A DNA stretch of 64,000 nucleotides, taken from contig NZ_BCTM01000025.1 in the NCBI RefSeq assembly GCF_001571285.1, forward strand, positions 1 through 64,000, written 5' to 3'. The notes beneath the pieces are model-generated. The model was not told where the DNA came from, did no database searches, and was given only the letters and a program-made list of their open reading frames with translations. The stretch is from Kluyvera cryocrescens NBRC 102467. Lineage in GTDB: Bacteria; Pseudomonadota; Gammaproteobacteria; Enterobacterales; Enterobacteriaceae. Numbering within the stretch: position 1 is the stretch's first letter; every line of letters starts with the position of its first letter. Of the stretch, positions 30,507 to 40,023 are shown piece after piece. The position numbers and the translations under genes were made by a program.

Positions 30507-31373
30507 TTAACGTAGCGGCAAATAAATATCCGTTTGTAGCTGATGCTCCGGTACGTCGTTGATGAAATTAAGGTAGTGGAAAAACACGGGCGCATCGCGC
30601 AGCGTCTCGCCGCTACCCGGCAGCCAGTCGCGGAACATCGCCCAAACGGTCTGGGAGAGATTGTCGAGCGAACCACTGTGCCGCCCAACGGCATAGCGGC
30701 CACCGGCAATTTCACCGTTAATCACGCCAAAATCATTTTCCGGGATAGCCGTCGTTACGCTACCGCAGATATCAAAACGAAAGGCTTCGGCAGAGGTGGT
30801 CGCCGGGTCATCCCAGGCGATACCAAAGGTTTGACTCTCAGATACCGGCGATAAACCGGTCCTTTTACGCCAGGCGATAAACGTCGCGGCGCTGTCGTTG
30901 ACCAGCGCCGGGCTGCCGCGGTGTTGCAGCATCGCCACCTGAGTGTGCGGGAAATCGACTATTTTTACTTCCATCGTTTGCAGCTCCTGTGAGGCCATTT
31001 TCGGGACGCGCTGGTGCCAGTCCAGCCAATCCGGCCGTTGGCGGAACTGACGGGGACTTTTACCCAATGCGCTTCTGAAGGCGCGGCTGAACGATTCAGG
31101 ACTTTGAAACCCGGCATCAAGCGCTATATCAATCACCTTATCCTGCGGATTGAATGCCAGCCGCCAGGAAGCCCGACGCAGGCGTAGCCACTGAATATAG
31201 CGATACAGTGGCTGGCCGCTGAAAGCCAAAAACTGGCGATGAAAATGATAAGGTGAACAGCACGCCAGGGCGCTGAGTTTCTCCAGCGTTAGCGGCTCAT
31301 CCAGATGGCGGGCGATATAGTCGCACACCATCGAGAAGCGCTCGCGATACGCCGTTGTGATTGCATCGTTCAT
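30507..31373 (-). CDS. AraC-type regulator with GyrI-like effector domain
   Basis: This 288-residue protein joins an N-terminal AraC double helix-turn-helix (about residues 10-110, with LTLEKLSALACCSPYHFHRQF and GFQSPESFSRAFRSALGKSP) to a C-terminal GyrI/SbmC-like ligand-binding domain (about 130-288). This is the architecture of Rob and BmrR-like multidrug sensors. The C-terminal half closely resembles E. coli YgiV, a 160-residue protein at the same position (GLSPVSESQTFGIAWDDPATT), so E. coli seems to keep only this half. YgiV in E. coli has been described as a repressor linked to mcbR and biofilm. The ligand and targets here are unknown. It is transcribed away from ygiW in the same direction, 95 bp downstream. 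Confidence 0.85.
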   Translation of the reverse strand: MNDAITTAYRERFSMVCDYIARHLDEPLTLEKLSALACCSPYHFHRQFLAFSGQPLYRYIQWLRLRRASWRLAFNPQDKVIDIALDAGFQSPESFSRAFRSALGKSPRQFRQRPDWLDWHQRVPKMASQELQTMEVKIVDFPHTQVAMLQHRGSPALVNDSAATFIAWRKRTGLSPVSESQTFGIAWDDPATTSAEAFRFDICGSVTTAIPENDFGVINGEIAGGRYAVGRHSGSLDNLSQTVWAMFRDWLPGSGETLRDAPVFFHYLNFINDVPEHQLQTDIYLPLR

Positions 31374-31468
31374 TGCATCCTCCTGATGACCTACTTTGCC
31401 TTTTCGGCCAGGTATAATCCTGACCGATCTTGCGCAATGCAGTCGAAAGTGAGGCGCTGCGACAGGCG

Positions 31469-31864
31469 TTAATTACTGACTTTACGGATCTGCTTCACAT
31501 CAATTTCGACTGAGTTCCAGTCTTTATCCACTTCACCCTGAATTTCAACCACGTCCTGCGGCGTGATGGTCTGGCCGTTCCAGCGCTTATGGTCGATGTC
31601 GACGTTCACGGTGCCGCTAGAATCCTTAAAAATATACAGATCGTCGGAAACGCGTTCGATAATGTTACCGCGCAGAGTGACCCAGGTATCGTCACGCATC
31701 GTTTTGGCGTTTGCCGCCGTGGTGACGGTACCGTTTGGACCGACGAAGCCGCCGGTTTGTGAAGTCGTGGTGCTCGTCGGGCCGGAAAAACCGCCCTGAT
31801 TCGCAGCAAAAGCCGGCGCGGAAGCCAGCGCCAGAATAATGGCTACAGCAGCAATTTTTTTCAT
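31469..31864 (-). CDS. ygiW: Periplasmic OB-fold stress protein YgiW
   Basis: This 131-residue protein of the YgiW/YdeI (BOF, DUF5666-like) family has a clear Sec signal peptide, MKKIAAVAIILALASAPAFA, cleaved before ANQGG. The mature part has a low-complexity Gly/Thr linker (GFSGPTSTTTSQTGGFVGP) and a single OB-fold domain (about residues 50-131) ending in IEIDVKQIRKVSN-like residues. It is periplasmic. In E. coli it is linked to stress resistance (peroxide, cadmium) and is regulated with the divergent qseBC. The start is the ATG before the signal peptide; codons further upstream are not conserved. The ribosome-binding site is GGGAGAGC. Confidence 0.92.
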   Translation of the reverse strand: MKKIAAVAIILALASAPAFAANQGGFSGPTSTTTSQTGGFVGPNGTVTTAANAKTMRDDTWVTLRGNIIERVSDDLYIFKDSSGTVNVDIDHKRWNGQTITPQDVVEIQGEVDKDWNSVEIDVKQIRKVSN

Positions 31865-31913
31865 AATAAGCTCTCCCTTTTGTGGTTTCTGACACCTATT
31901 ACACCTGCCAATT

Positions 31914-31930
31914 CTTAACAACTTCTTAAG
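31914..31930. promoter_or_regulatory. PmrA/QseB-type box before qseB
   Basis: CTTAAC-AACTT-CTTAAG matches the PmrA (BasR) box YTTAAK-N5-YTTAAK except for one base. It lies in the ygiW-qseB divergent region; a TATTAT at 31944-31949 lies 13 bases beyond the second half-site, so the box overlaps the -35 region, as in PmrA-activated promoters. QseB autoregulation and PmrA cross-control of qseBC are known in E. coli. Confidence 0.6.
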
Positions 31931-32014
31931 GAAAAAAAAGATTTATTATTGCTGTACAGCAGCCGTATCGGCGCGGTTTACTTGGCTTATCGGGCCGTTG
32001 GCAAGGAGAGGCAA

Positions 32015-32674
32015 GTGCGAATTTTATTAGTGGAAGATGACAAACTCATTGGAGACGGTATCAAAACCGGGCTGGGGAAAATGGGCTTTAGCGTCGACTG
32101 GTTTACCCGCGGCGAAGAGGGAAAAATTGCGCTCTACAGCGCGCCGTATGATGCCGTGATCCTTGACCTGACGCTGCCCGGAATTGATGGGCTGGATATC
32201 TTGCGCGAGTGGCGCGAGAAATCCCATCGCGAACCGGTGCTGATTTTGACCGCCCGCGATGCCCTAAGCCAGCGCGTGGAAGGGCTGCGCCTCAGCGCCG
32301 ACGACTACCTGTGTAAACCATTCGCGCTGATTGAAGTGGCGGCCCGGCTGGAGGCACTGATCCGCCGGGCGCACGGACAAACCAGCAGCGTCCTGCGCCA
32401 CGGCGGCGTCGAACTCGATCCGGGAAAACTGGTCGCGACCCTCGACGGTGAGCCGCTGACGCTCAAGCCGAAGGAATTTGCCTTATTAGAGCTACTGCTC
32501 CGCAACGCCGGGCGTGTGCTGCCGCGTAAGCTGATTGAAGAGAAGCTGTACAGCTGGGACGAAGAGGTCACCAGTAACGCGATTGAAGTCCACGTTCACC
32601 ATCTGCGCCGAAAACTCGGCAGCCATTTTATCCGTACCGTCCACGGTATCGGCTACACCCTGGGTGACCAATGA
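32015..32674 (+). CDS. qseB: OmpR-family response regulator QseB
   Basis: This 219-residue response regulator is the length of E. coli QseB. The receiver domain (1-120) has the acidic pocket in ILLVEDDKL (Asp8, Asp9), the phosphoacceptor Asp51 in VILDLTLPG, Thr in LILTARDA and Lys in DYLCKPF. The OmpR winged-helix DNA-binding domain (about 125-219) ends with [20 protein letters not shown]. It works with QseC in sensing catecholamine/AI-3 signals and controls motility and virulence genes in E. coli. I start at the GTG at 32015, preceded by AAGGAGAG. The stop overlaps the qseC start by four bases (ATGA). A PmrA/QseB-type box is in the promoter region. Confidence 0.95.
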   Translation: MRILLVEDDKLIGDGIKTGLGKMGFSVDWFTRGEEGKIALYSAPYDAVILDLTLPGIDGLDILREWREKSHREPVLILTARDALSQRVEGLRLSADDYLCKPFALIEVAARLEALIRRAHGQTSSVLRHGGVELDPGKLVATLDGEPLTLKPKEFALLELLLRNAGRVLPRKLIEEKLYSWDEEVTSNAIEVHVHHLRRKLGSHFIRTVHGIGYTLGDQ

Positions 32675-34020
32675 ACCTGCTTCGCCGCCTGAGCCTGCGT
32701 TTCCGCCTGACGCTCCTGTTTATGCTGCTTGCCGCCGTGGCATGGTGTTTTGCCAGCGTCATCGCCTGGCAGCAGACCACCCACAAGCTCGATAAGCTGT
32801 TTGACACTCAGCAGATGCTGTTTGCTAAACGCATCAGCGCTATGGATTTCGCCGATCTGCCCACCTCCCGGCAGTGGGTTCGCGCGCCGAAAAAGATCAA
32901 GCACGGGCATCTGGACGACGATGCGCTGGCCTTTGCCATCTATACCGTGGACGGAAAAATGGTTCTGCACGATGGCGAGAATGGGCCATACATTCCATAT
33001 CATTATCGTCGTGAAGGATTTGATGACGGCCGGCTGAGCAACGATGACGATCGCTGGCGTTTTCTGTGGCTCACCACCGCCGATAAAAAATACCGCATCG
33101 TAGTCGGCCAGGAGTGGGACTACCGCCGGGAAATGGCGCTCGACATCATTACAGGCCAGCTCACGCCCTGGCTTATCGCCCTGCCGGTGATGTTTTTACT
33201 GCTGATTTTACTGTTGAGCCGCGAGCTGGCTCCGCTGAAAAAACTGACCCGAACCTTACGCCAGCGCGATCCGGATTCTGCTGACCCGATCGATACCCAC
33301 GGCGTGCCAAGTGAGGTCCGGCCGCTGCTCGATGCCCTGAATCAGCTTTTCCGCCGCACCCACGACATGATGACCCGCGAGCGCCGCTTCACCTCCGATG
33401 CCGCCCATGAACTGCGTAGCCCGTTGACCGCGCTGCGGGTACAGGCGGAGGTGGCGCAAATGTCGCAGGACGATCCCGAAAGCCAAAGCAAAGCGCTGAA
33501 TCAGCTGCACACGGGAATCGACCGCGCCACCCGATTGGTAGAGCAGTTGCTCACCCTCTCCCGCCTCGACTCGCTGGAACAGCTCGCCGATGTGCAGACC
33601 GTCAATCTCGGCGATCTGCTGCAATCTTCGGTGATGGATATCTACCACTCGGCGCAAAAGGCCAATATTGAAATTCGCCTGCATTTACCTGCCCAGCAGG
33701 TCAACCGTACCGCGCAGCCGCTACTGCTGAGTCTGCTGGTTCGCAATCTGCTGGATAACGCCGTGCGCTACAGCCCGACCGGCAGCGTGGTAGACGTCGC
33801 GCTCGCGCGCGACAGCTTCAGCGTGCGTGACAATGGGCCTGGCATCAGCCCCGAGGCGCTGGACCGTATCGGTGAACGCTTCTATCGCCCCCCGGGGCAA
33901 GATGAAACGGGCAGTGGATTGGGATTATCAATTGTGCAGCGCATTGCGGCACTGCATCAGATGTCGGTCAACTTTAGCAATGCGCCGGACGGTGGTTTCC
34001 GGGTTGAGATTCGCTGGTAG
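32671..34020 (+). CDS. qseC: Sensor histidine kinase QseC
   Basis: This 449-residue inner-membrane kinase has the length of E. coli QseC. A transmembrane helix (about residues 12-33), a periplasmic sensing region (about 34-160) and a second helix (about 165-183) precede the cytoplasmic HAMP-like linker, the dimerisation domain with phosphoacceptor His246 in [15 protein letters not shown], and the ATP-binding domain with N box [12 protein letters not shown]1 box VRDNGPGIS and G2 box GSGLGLSIV. It phosphorylates QseB and is reported to respond to autoinducer-3 and host adrenaline or noradrenaline. It is translationally coupled to qseB. E. coli ygiZ, which follows qseC, is absent; mdaB follows. 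Confidence 0.95.
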   Translation: MNLLRRLSLRFRLTLLFMLLAAVAWCFASVIAWQQTTHKLDKLFDTQQMLFAKRISAMDFADLPTSRQWVRAPKKIKHGHLDDDALAFAIYTVDGKMVLHDGENGPYIPYHYRREGFDDGRLSNDDDRWRFLWLTTADKKYRIVVGQEWDYRREMALDIITGQLTPWLIALPVMFLLLILLLSRELAPLKKLTRTLRQRDPDSADPIDTHGVPSEVRPLLDALNQLFRRTHDMMTRERRFTSDAAHELRSPLTALRVQAEVAQMSQDDPESQSKALNQLHTGIDRATRLVEQLLTLSRLDSLEQLADVQTVNLGDLLQSSVMDIYHSAQKANIEIRLHLPAQQVNRTAQPLLLSLLVRNLLDNAVRYSPTGSVVDVALARDSFSVRDNGPGISPEALDRIGERFYRPPGQDETGSGLGLSIVQRIAALHQMSVNFSNAPDGGFRVEIRW

Positions 34021-34126
34021 CGCCATTATTGCGTTTAAAGCAAAAGACTTTGCACATTTTGTACATTTAACTGCTTTGTTGAGCCGAGTATCATTGCTGA
34101 CAAACGCATTTTCTTGAGGACAAATA

Positions 34127-34708
34127 ATGAGCAATATCCTGATCGTCAACGGCGCTAAAAAATTCGGCCACTCCAATGGCCAGCTTAACGACACCCTGAC
34201 TGAAGTCGCGGAAACCTATCTGCGCGACCTCGGGCATGATGTTAAAGTCGTTCGCGCCGACAGCGACTATGACGTGAAAGCAGAAGTACAGAATTTCCTG
34301 TGGGCCGATACCGTTATCTGGCAGATGCCGGGCTGGTGGATGGGCGCGCCGTGGACCGTGAAAAAATACATCGATGACGTCTTCACCGAAGGCCACGGTT
34401 CCCTGTACGCCAGCGATGGCCGTACCCGTTCTGATGCCAGCAAAAAATACGGCTCCGGCGGCCTGATTCAGGGCAAAACCTATATGCTGTCCCTGACCTG
34501 GAATGCCCCAATGGAAGCGTTTACCGATAAAGAACAGTTCTTCCACGGCGTTGGCGTTGACGGTGTTTATCTGCCGTTCCACAAAGCGAACCAGTTCCTG
34601 GGAATGGAAGCGCTGCCGACCTTTATCACCAATGACGTCATCAAAATGCCGGACGTTCCACGTTATGTTGCAGAATACCGCGAGCATCTTGGGAAGATTT
34701 TTGCTTAA
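34127..34708 (+). CDS. mdaB: NADPH:quinone reductase MdaB
   Basis: This 193-residue flavodoxin-fold enzyme has the length of E. coli MdaB. It reduces quinones by two electrons with FAD and NADPH, avoiding semiquinone radicals. Features are the phosphate-binding ILIVNGAKKFGHSNGQLN near the start, WQMPGWWMGAPWTVKKYIDDVFT in the middle and the late MPDVPRYVAEYREHL helix. It is cytoplasmic. The ATG follows TGAGGA. It is followed 30 bases on by ygiN, its quinol-oxidising partner, so both should be in one transcript; with YgiN a quinone redox cycle has been proposed in E. coli. Confidence 0.96.
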   Translation: MSNILIVNGAKKFGHSNGQLNDTLTEVAETYLRDLGHDVKVVRADSDYDVKAEVQNFLWADTVIWQMPGWWMGAPWTVKKYIDDVFTEGHGSLYASDGRTRSDASKKYGSGGLIQGKTYMLSLTWNAPMEAFTDKEQFFHGVGVDGVYLPFHKANQFLGMEALPTFITNDVIKMPDVPRYVAEYREHLGKIFA

Positions 34709-34738
34709 CTGTGAGACTGGAATTAGAAGGAGTTAATC

Positions 34739-35053
34739 ATGTTGACCGTTATTGCTGAAATCCGTACTCGTCCAGGCCAACACCACCGCCAGGCGGTACT
34801 GGAACAGTTTACGAAAATTATCCCAACCGTTCTCAAAGAAGACGGCTGCCACGGCTATGCACCGCTGGTTGATCATGCCGCTGGCGTAAGCTTCCAGACC
34901 TCCGCACCGGACTCTATCGTAATGGTAGAAGTGTGGGAAAGCGTTGCGCATCTTGAAGCCCACCTGCAGACCCCGCACATGAAAGCGTGGAGCGAAGCGG
35001 TGAAAGGCGACGTTCTGGATACCACCATTCGTATCCTGGAAGCGGGCGTTTAA
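34739..35053 (+). CDS. ygiN: Quinol monooxygenase YgiN
   Basis: This 104-residue ABM-domain protein has the length of E. coli YgiN, a ferredoxin-like dimeric alpha/beta barrel that oxidises menadiol to menadione without cofactor. Family features include MLTVIAEIRTRPGQHHRQAVLEQF at the N terminus, the DGCHGYAPLVDHAAG middle strand and loop, and EVWESVAHLEAHLQTPHM. It is cytoplasmic. AAGGAG precedes the start. It lies directly after mdaB and forms its functional pair. A GCCCCTC/GAGGGGC hairpin (35063-35087) follows, without a T run. Confidence 0.95.
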   Translation: MLTVIAEIRTRPGQHHRQAVLEQFTKIIPTVLKEDGCHGYAPLVDHAAGVSFQTSAPDSIVMVEVWESVAHLEAHLQTPHMKAWSEAVKGDVLDTTIRILEAGV

Positions 35054-35152
35054 GCCCTCCTGGCCCCTCGCCATGGTGCAGAGGGGCACATCACCGTATT
35101 ACCCCTCACCTGCTATGCTTATTCTGTCTTCATGTTTAACAGGAGGAATGGA

Positions 35153-35593
35153 ATGGGCATTTTTAACTTTGTGAAAGAAGCCGGCGAAAAACTGTGGGAC
35201 AGTCTGACTGACCATGGTGGGCAAGGCGATAAAGTCACCGAACACCTTAAAAAGCTGAATATTCCCGGCGCTGACAAAGTGCAGGTCAACATTACCGATG
35301 GCAAGGCTAGCGTTACCGGCGATGGATTAACGCAGGAGCAGAAAGAGAAAATCCAGGTTGCCGTGGGCAATATCGCGGGCGTCAGCGAAGTTGAAAACAA
35401 CATCACGACAACCGATAGTCACGATGAAGCGACCTACTACACGGTCAAATCAGGCGATACCCTCAGCGCCATATCCAAAACGGTTTACGGCAACGCCAAT
35501 CTGTATAACAAAATCTTCGAAGCTAACCGCCCGATGCTATCGAGCCCGGACAAAATTTACCCAGGCCAAACGCTGCGTATTCCGCACAACTAA
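35153..35593 (+). CDS. kbp: Kbp (YgaU)-like BON-LysM protein
   Basis: This 146-residue protein closely resembles E. coli Kbp/YgaU (149 residues), a cytoplasmic potassium-binding protein. It has an N-terminal amphipathic helix ([18 protein letters not shown]), a BON domain (about residues 20-88) and a C-terminal LysM domain (about 96-144, [19 protein letters not shown] to YPGQTLRI). There is no signal peptide. Both domains are needed for K+ binding in the characterised protein. E. coli carries ygaU elsewhere, so this is either a relocated or second copy. The start at 35153 has AGGAGG six bases upstream; the earlier ATG at 35132 lies before this signal and is not used. Confidence 0.88.
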   Translation: MGIFNFVKEAGEKLWDSLTDHGGQGDKVTEHLKKLNIPGADKVQVNITDGKASVTGDGLTQEQKEKIQVAVGNIAGVSEVENNITTTDSHDEATYYTVKSGDTLSAISKTVYGNANLYNKIFEANRPMLSSPDKIYPGQTLRIPHN

Positions 35594-35606
35594 TGTTATG
35601 CAGAGT

Positions 35607-35632
35607 TCCCTCTCCCCATTAAGGGAGAGGGA
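35607..35632. terminator. Bidirectional hairpin kbp/GH88
   Basis: TCCCTCTCCC and GGGAGAGGGA form a 10-bp stem with a six-base loop, followed by TATTTCT. It lies between the convergent kbp and GH88 genes. A similar hairpin lies after ubiK (58642-58664). Confidence 0.65.
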
Positions 35633-35640
35633 TATTTCTC

Positions 35641-36831
35641 TTACCAATACGGCTTCCAGCTTTGCGTCATGCGCACCAACGCCTCCACATAGAAGTAATC
35701 CCCCCAGCTACAGCACTCGTCGACCCCTTTATCGCTGGCGAAATGGTAAACCGAATGCTTGAGCACGCCGGTGCCCGGCTCGTCCACGCCCATCAGATAG
35801 TGTTTCGACAGCGATGACATCATGCCCATCGCCCACTGCTGATAGCGTTCGCGGTCTGGATCGGTCGTCGGCAGGTATTTCACCAGTTCCAGCAAACCGC
35901 AGACCGCAATTGCAGCCGACGACGAATCGCGCAGCGCGTCGGTTCCCACCAGCGCCAGATCCCAATGGCAAATCGCATCTTCCGGTAGGCGGTTAAGGAA
36001 GTAGTTAGCCAGCTTTTTCGACAGCTCAATCAACTCCTTATCACCGGTGTAGAGGAAGCTCAGCATAAAGCCATAAATGCCCCACGCCTGCCCGCGCGAC
36101 CAGCACGAGTCGTCCGCATAGCCCTGCTGAGTTTTACCAAAGCGCGGCGCACCGGTCTGCACATCCATATAGTAGGTGTGATAGGTCGATGCATCGTCGC
36201 GTACCAGGTATTTTGCCGACTGGCGAACGTGCGCCCGCGCAGCGTCAGCAAATCGTGGATCGCCGGTCTGCTCGCTCGCCCAATAGAGCAGCGGCAGATT
36301 CATGGTGCAGTCGATAATCATGCGCCCCGCCTGCTCCGGATCAGTCAGCACGCCCCATGCCTGGATAATTTTCGCTTTACGATGGAAGCGTTCTAACAGC
36401 GCTTCCGCCGCCTGAAGCGAAAATCCTCGCGCATCGCGATTACCGGTCAGACGCCACGCTGCAACGCAGGAGAGCGTATACAGGAAGCCCAAATCGTGAG
36501 TATTGGTGTCCTGCCGTCCGGCAATACGCAGGCCAAATGAACGGACGTGTTTTTCGGCCAGCGCACGGTATTTCTCATCCCCGGTCATTTCCCACGCCAG
36601 CCAAAGCTGGCCGGTCCAGAAACTGGTGGTCCATTCCACGTTTTCCGTTAATGGGTAGTAACCCTTCACACAGGCTTCAGCCGGGAATTTATCACCGAAA
36701 TCCGTTAAATGACGGCTAATCAGCTTAAGGACGTGGCTGCGCGCCGAGCACAGTTCATCATTAAACGCCTGAAGATTCACGGGAGCCCCCGGATATTCAC
36801 GCAGTTTTTCCAGAGCGATATGGTTTAACAT
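35641..36831 (-). CDS. GH88 unsaturated uronyl hydrolase
   Basis: This 396-residue enzyme belongs to glycoside hydrolase family 88. It removes the 4,5-unsaturated uronic acid from oligosaccharides produced by polysaccharide lyases, by a hydration mechanism, releasing 4-deoxy-5-ketouronate. The two key aspartates are visible: Asp113 in NTHDLGFLY and Asp174 in MIIDCTMNLPLLYWAS. They are 61 residues apart, the same spacing as Asp88 and Asp149 of the Bacillus enzyme UGL. Further signatures are GYADDSCWSRGQAWGIYGF and DECCSWGDYFYVEAL at the C terminus. The fold is an (alpha/alpha)6 barrel. No signal peptide, so it acts in the cytoplasm. It is the last gene of the operon DUF2264-symporter-GH88. The parent polysaccharide cannot be read from sequence. 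Confidence 0.88.
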   Translation of the reverse strand: MLNHIALEKLREYPGAPVNLQAFNDELCSARSHVLKLISRHLTDFGDKFPAEACVKGYYPLTENVEWTTSFWTGQLWLAWEMTGDEKYRALAEKHVRSFGLRIAGRQDTNTHDLGFLYTLSCVAAWRLTGNRDARGFSLQAAEALLERFHRKAKIIQAWGVLTDPEQAGRMIIDCTMNLPLLYWASEQTGDPRFADAARAHVRQSAKYLVRDDASTYHTYYMDVQTGAPRFGKTQQGYADDSCWSRGQAWGIYGFMLSFLYTGDKELIELSKKLANYFLNRLPEDAICHWDLALVGTDALRDSSSAAIAVCGLLELVKYLPTTDPDRERYQQWAMGMMSSLSKHYLMGVDEPGTGVLKHSVYHFASDKGVDECCSWGDYFYVEALVRMTQSWKPYW

Positions 36832-36856
36832 TTTCGGTTCCTTTATTCAGTAGTGC

Positions 36857-38125
36857 TTATTTAGAAATACCGTTTTCAGCCATATCCAGCGCCGGCCGGC
36901 GGTGATTCTGGCGTTTACAAGCGGATAAGGTAAAAGCAGAGACCAGCGTGAATAACAGCGCAATGCCGCCCATAATCATATATGTCTTCTCAAACCCGAT
37001 ACGGTCGTATAATAAACCTGCAGGTGAAGAGACCACCACGTTACCGATATACAACATGGCCTGATAACCCAGTAAATACATGGTGGCATTGACGCGTTTA
37101 TCGAAGTGTTCAGCGATATATTTAAAGACCGAAACCAGCAGCAAACAAATTTCTAAACCGTACAGCGGTTTGATGACAGAAATAAGCAGGTGGGAATCGC
37201 ACATCCCTGAAATAATCAGACGTGCCCCTACTAATGCTCCCACTATCAGTAGCCCGCGTTTGGCGCCAATATAGTTCACAAACATTGGCATAAAGATATA
37301 CATGACGAATTCAGTGCCAGACTGTACCGTTCCAAGTAGGCCGAATACGGTATTGCCTTCGTGAACATCGCTGAAGAAGGTCACGAAGTAGCGTGAGAAC
37401 TGCTGTTCAGCGACAAACATCATCCACGCAACGCCCGCAACGTACAGACAGAAAGCCCAGAATTTACCGCTTTTCAGCAGGTCAAAAACGTCCTTCAGGA
37501 CAATCTTATCTTTTGAGATCACCGCGTCAGCATTACTGGTCTGAGTATCGACCTTCAGACTCATCAACACGGCCAGCATCACTAGCGATGTCACGCTGCC
37601 CATAATGAAGTTATAGGCTGGTGAGATATTGAATAACAGACCGGAGAATGATGATGCGACCGCCCAACCGAGCGAACCCCACATACGGATCTGACCAAAC
37701 TCCATGCTGTTAAGGCGACTGTAGCGATCGGCGTAGGATTCACAGGCAGCGACGCCCGCATACCATGCAAAGCTAAGATAAATGGCCCCGACGACGATCC
37801 CCACCATGGTATGGGTGAGCAGCAGCGGCTGGTAAACATAAATAAAGAACGGCGCCATTAAGGCCGACATGACCACTACAAAATAAAGCAGATATTTACT
37901 CATGCCTATTTTATCGAGAATGTAGCCATAAATCGGTTTAAGGATCACCGAAAATATACCGTTCACAGCAAATACGGTACCGATCACTGCACCGCTTAAT
38001 TCTGCCTTCTGCCCCAACCAAATGGCAAACAGGCCAATACTGGCTGACCAGGTAAAAAAGTATAAAAAGATAAAAGAACTTATTTTGTAATATTCCAGCC
38101 TGTTTTGAGATGATATTTTTTCCAT
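36857..38125 (-). CDS. LacY-type oligosaccharide:H+ symporter
   Basis: This 422-residue inner-membrane protein belongs to the oligosaccharide:H+ symporter group of the major facilitator superfamily (LacY, RafB, CscB). About twelve hydrophobic helices are visible, with family loops such as FAVNGIFSVILKPIYGYILDKIG between helices two and three and AVASSFSGLLFNISPAYNF in the middle, and a basic C-terminal tail (KRQNHRRPALDMAENG). It should bring in the unsaturated or acidic oligosaccharide used by the GH88 enzyme. It lies 25 bp upstream of the GH88 gene and 83 bp after the DUF2264 gene. The substrate is inferred from context only. Confidence 0.85.
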   Translation of the reverse strand: MEKISSQNRLEYYKISSFIFLYFFTWSASIGLFAIWLGQKAELSGAVIGTVFAVNGIFSVILKPIYGYILDKIGMSKYLLYFVVVMSALMAPFFIYVYQPLLLTHTMVGIVVGAIYLSFAWYAGVAACESYADRYSRLNSMEFGQIRMWGSLGWAVASSFSGLLFNISPAYNFIMGSVTSLVMLAVLMSLKVDTQTSNADAVISKDKIVLKDVFDLLKSGKFWAFCLYVAGVAWMMFVAEQQFSRYFVTFFSDVHEGNTVFGLLGTVQSGTEFVMYIFMPMFVNYIGAKRGLLIVGALVGARLIISGMCDSHLLISVIKPLYGLEICLLLVSVFKYIAEHFDKRVNATMYLLGYQAMLYIGNVVVSSPAGLLYDRIGFEKTYMIMGGIALLFTLVSAFTLSACKRQNHRRPALDMAENGISK

Positions 38126-38208
38126 ACAGCCCTCGACAAAACGTTGTAGGGTGCACGCTCTGAATATTTATTTCAGAGCGCGCCAGAGGTTTTTTATTAA
38201 AACTATTT

Positions 38209-40023
38209 TTAAATATGCAGAGAAAGGGTTTTCCCGCAGGCGTTATCCGTAACTTCCAGCGTATTATTTTGTATACGTAACGTTGGTAATATCGGCTGTC
38301 GCGCGTCGCTATCGCCGCTGGCGTTGACAGCACAGCACAGCCAGTGTTCACCCGCGTCAATCTCACCGGTTAGGGTCGGAATAACCGCGCACTCAGCGAA
38401 CATCACGCTGCTGTTCGGCGGGGTGACGACGCTGTCGCCCCGACGGAACGGCGCTTGCGGAGCAATATCCGCAATCACGCTCATACCGTTGACGGCGCGC
38501 ACTCGGCTCCACTACCCGCCGGTTTCAGCATCAGCCTTTATCACCGCAAAGCCACCTTCTACCGTTTGCAGACGCCGTGCCGAGGTCACATGGTGAACGC
38601 GTACGTGCCAGTCGCCGCACGGAATGAGCCAGGTATCAATCTGTACATCGTGCCACGGCAGCCAGCGGGAGTAGATGGCACCATCCTGCATTTCCACGCT
38701 GTCGCACTCCCGGCGACCGCGCCAGTAGTTGTCGTTATCCGATAGCAGCAGCATTGAGTCGCAGGCCGCATGCTTGATGCCGTAGCGCCCCCGCTCAATG
38801 GTGAAACCAAAGCGGGTGGAATAGGCAAATTTGGTGTATTTCGCCTCGGTGTTAACGTAGTTGTTCAGCTCCAACTGACCGGAAGTCAGCATCACCACAT
38901 GCTGTGAATTTTCATGGTGCTGCAGAATTTGCTGGGCGGGGACAATTGCGTGAACCGGTGCCAGTTCTGGCAACGGCAGTTCTTGCGCCTGCCAGAAGTC
39001 GCTGTCCGCCGGCAATGCCATAATCAGAAACACCTTCAGCGCCCAGTATGGCGATCCCGGCGAGTTATAGTCTTCGCACATCGCCAGATTAGGGTAGGCA
39101 AAACCAAGCGTTAAGATGCCATCACGGTCGAAAATCGGCTGTTCCAGCCACCAGCGTAAGTGACGCAGAATAAGACCTTTCACCACGCCCGGAGAGAAAA
39201 CGTCCAGCCCGGCAAAAGCCACGCCGCTCCAGAACGCGACCATAGCGAAACGGTAGGTCAGGCTGCGACCGAACGGCACCGAAGCGCCATCTGCGGCGCT
39301 GAGATAGATAAAATCTTTCGCGAACAGGCCGGCGCGTTCGCGCAGCGTCGCCGCACGAACGGGATCATCCTGGGCATTCAGGGTGGCGTAGATCAGCCCA
39401 TAGAAATGGAATGCCATGGAGATGTAGTAATCCTTTGGTCGGCCAGGACCGTCGGAGTACCAGCCGCCCCCCAGGTAGTAGGCTTCCATCATGTTAAAGC
39501 GGCGGTCAATCGCCGCTTGGTCATACGGCATACCGGCGCGTTTAAAACCGAGCTGAACGATGATGGCAAAGTAATTCCAGTTGCTATCTGGCATCTGGGC
39601 ATCGGTAATTTGATTGAGCCAGCGGTGCAGGTTCTTCAGCTCGGTTTCGCTAAAGCGATCGGTGAGTGTATCCTGCAGCAGCGCCAGCCCCAGCCCATAA
39701 GCCGCCATTTCGACCAGACGCTGATCGTACGGCCCGCTCTCCCCCCAGTAAGAGGGGCTTTGTGGATCGGTACCCAGCTTAATCGCGTTGATGTATTTCT
39801 CGCTAAACGGCACATCAGCACCACCGGCCATGAGAGGAAACAGCCCCCAAAGCGCTCTCGATAAGCCCTCCATTTCGGCAATCCCGGTACTGTAATGCGC
39901 ACAGGTTTTTCCCAGTGAGAACTGCGCGACGCCTGCGGGAAATTGCTTATCGAGAGCGCTTAGCATCGTCATCAGCGCCTGCGTAACCTCTTCTCTGGAT
40001 GACAATATTTTTGATATTTCCAT
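38209..40023 (-). pseudogene. DUF2264 protein gene interrupted by in-frame amber codon
   Basis: The first part (40023 to 38512, 503 codons) is a DUF2264-domain protein, probably an (alpha/alpha)-barrel carbohydrate enzyme; I recall this domain as corresponding to CAZy family GH154 (beta-glucuronidase), which I cannot check. Typical segments are GWYSDGPGRPKDYYISMAFHF-like residues near 200 and WRGRRECDSVEM near 435. It ends at TAG (38514-38512), after AETGG. The same frame then continues without another stop for 100 codons (WSRVRAVNGMSVIAD ... TLSLHI) to TAA at 38209, with sequence that reads as a natural C-terminal beta domain. One CAG-to-TAG change would explain it. The intact protein would have about 604 residues. 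The start has CAGGA five bases upstream. Sequencing error is possible. Confidence 0.82.

Noticed and set aside
38209-38502. Separate small protein gene of 97 codons behind DUF2264
   Set aside because: It is in the same frame as the upstream gene, right after its amber codon, and reads as the C-terminal domain of that protein.
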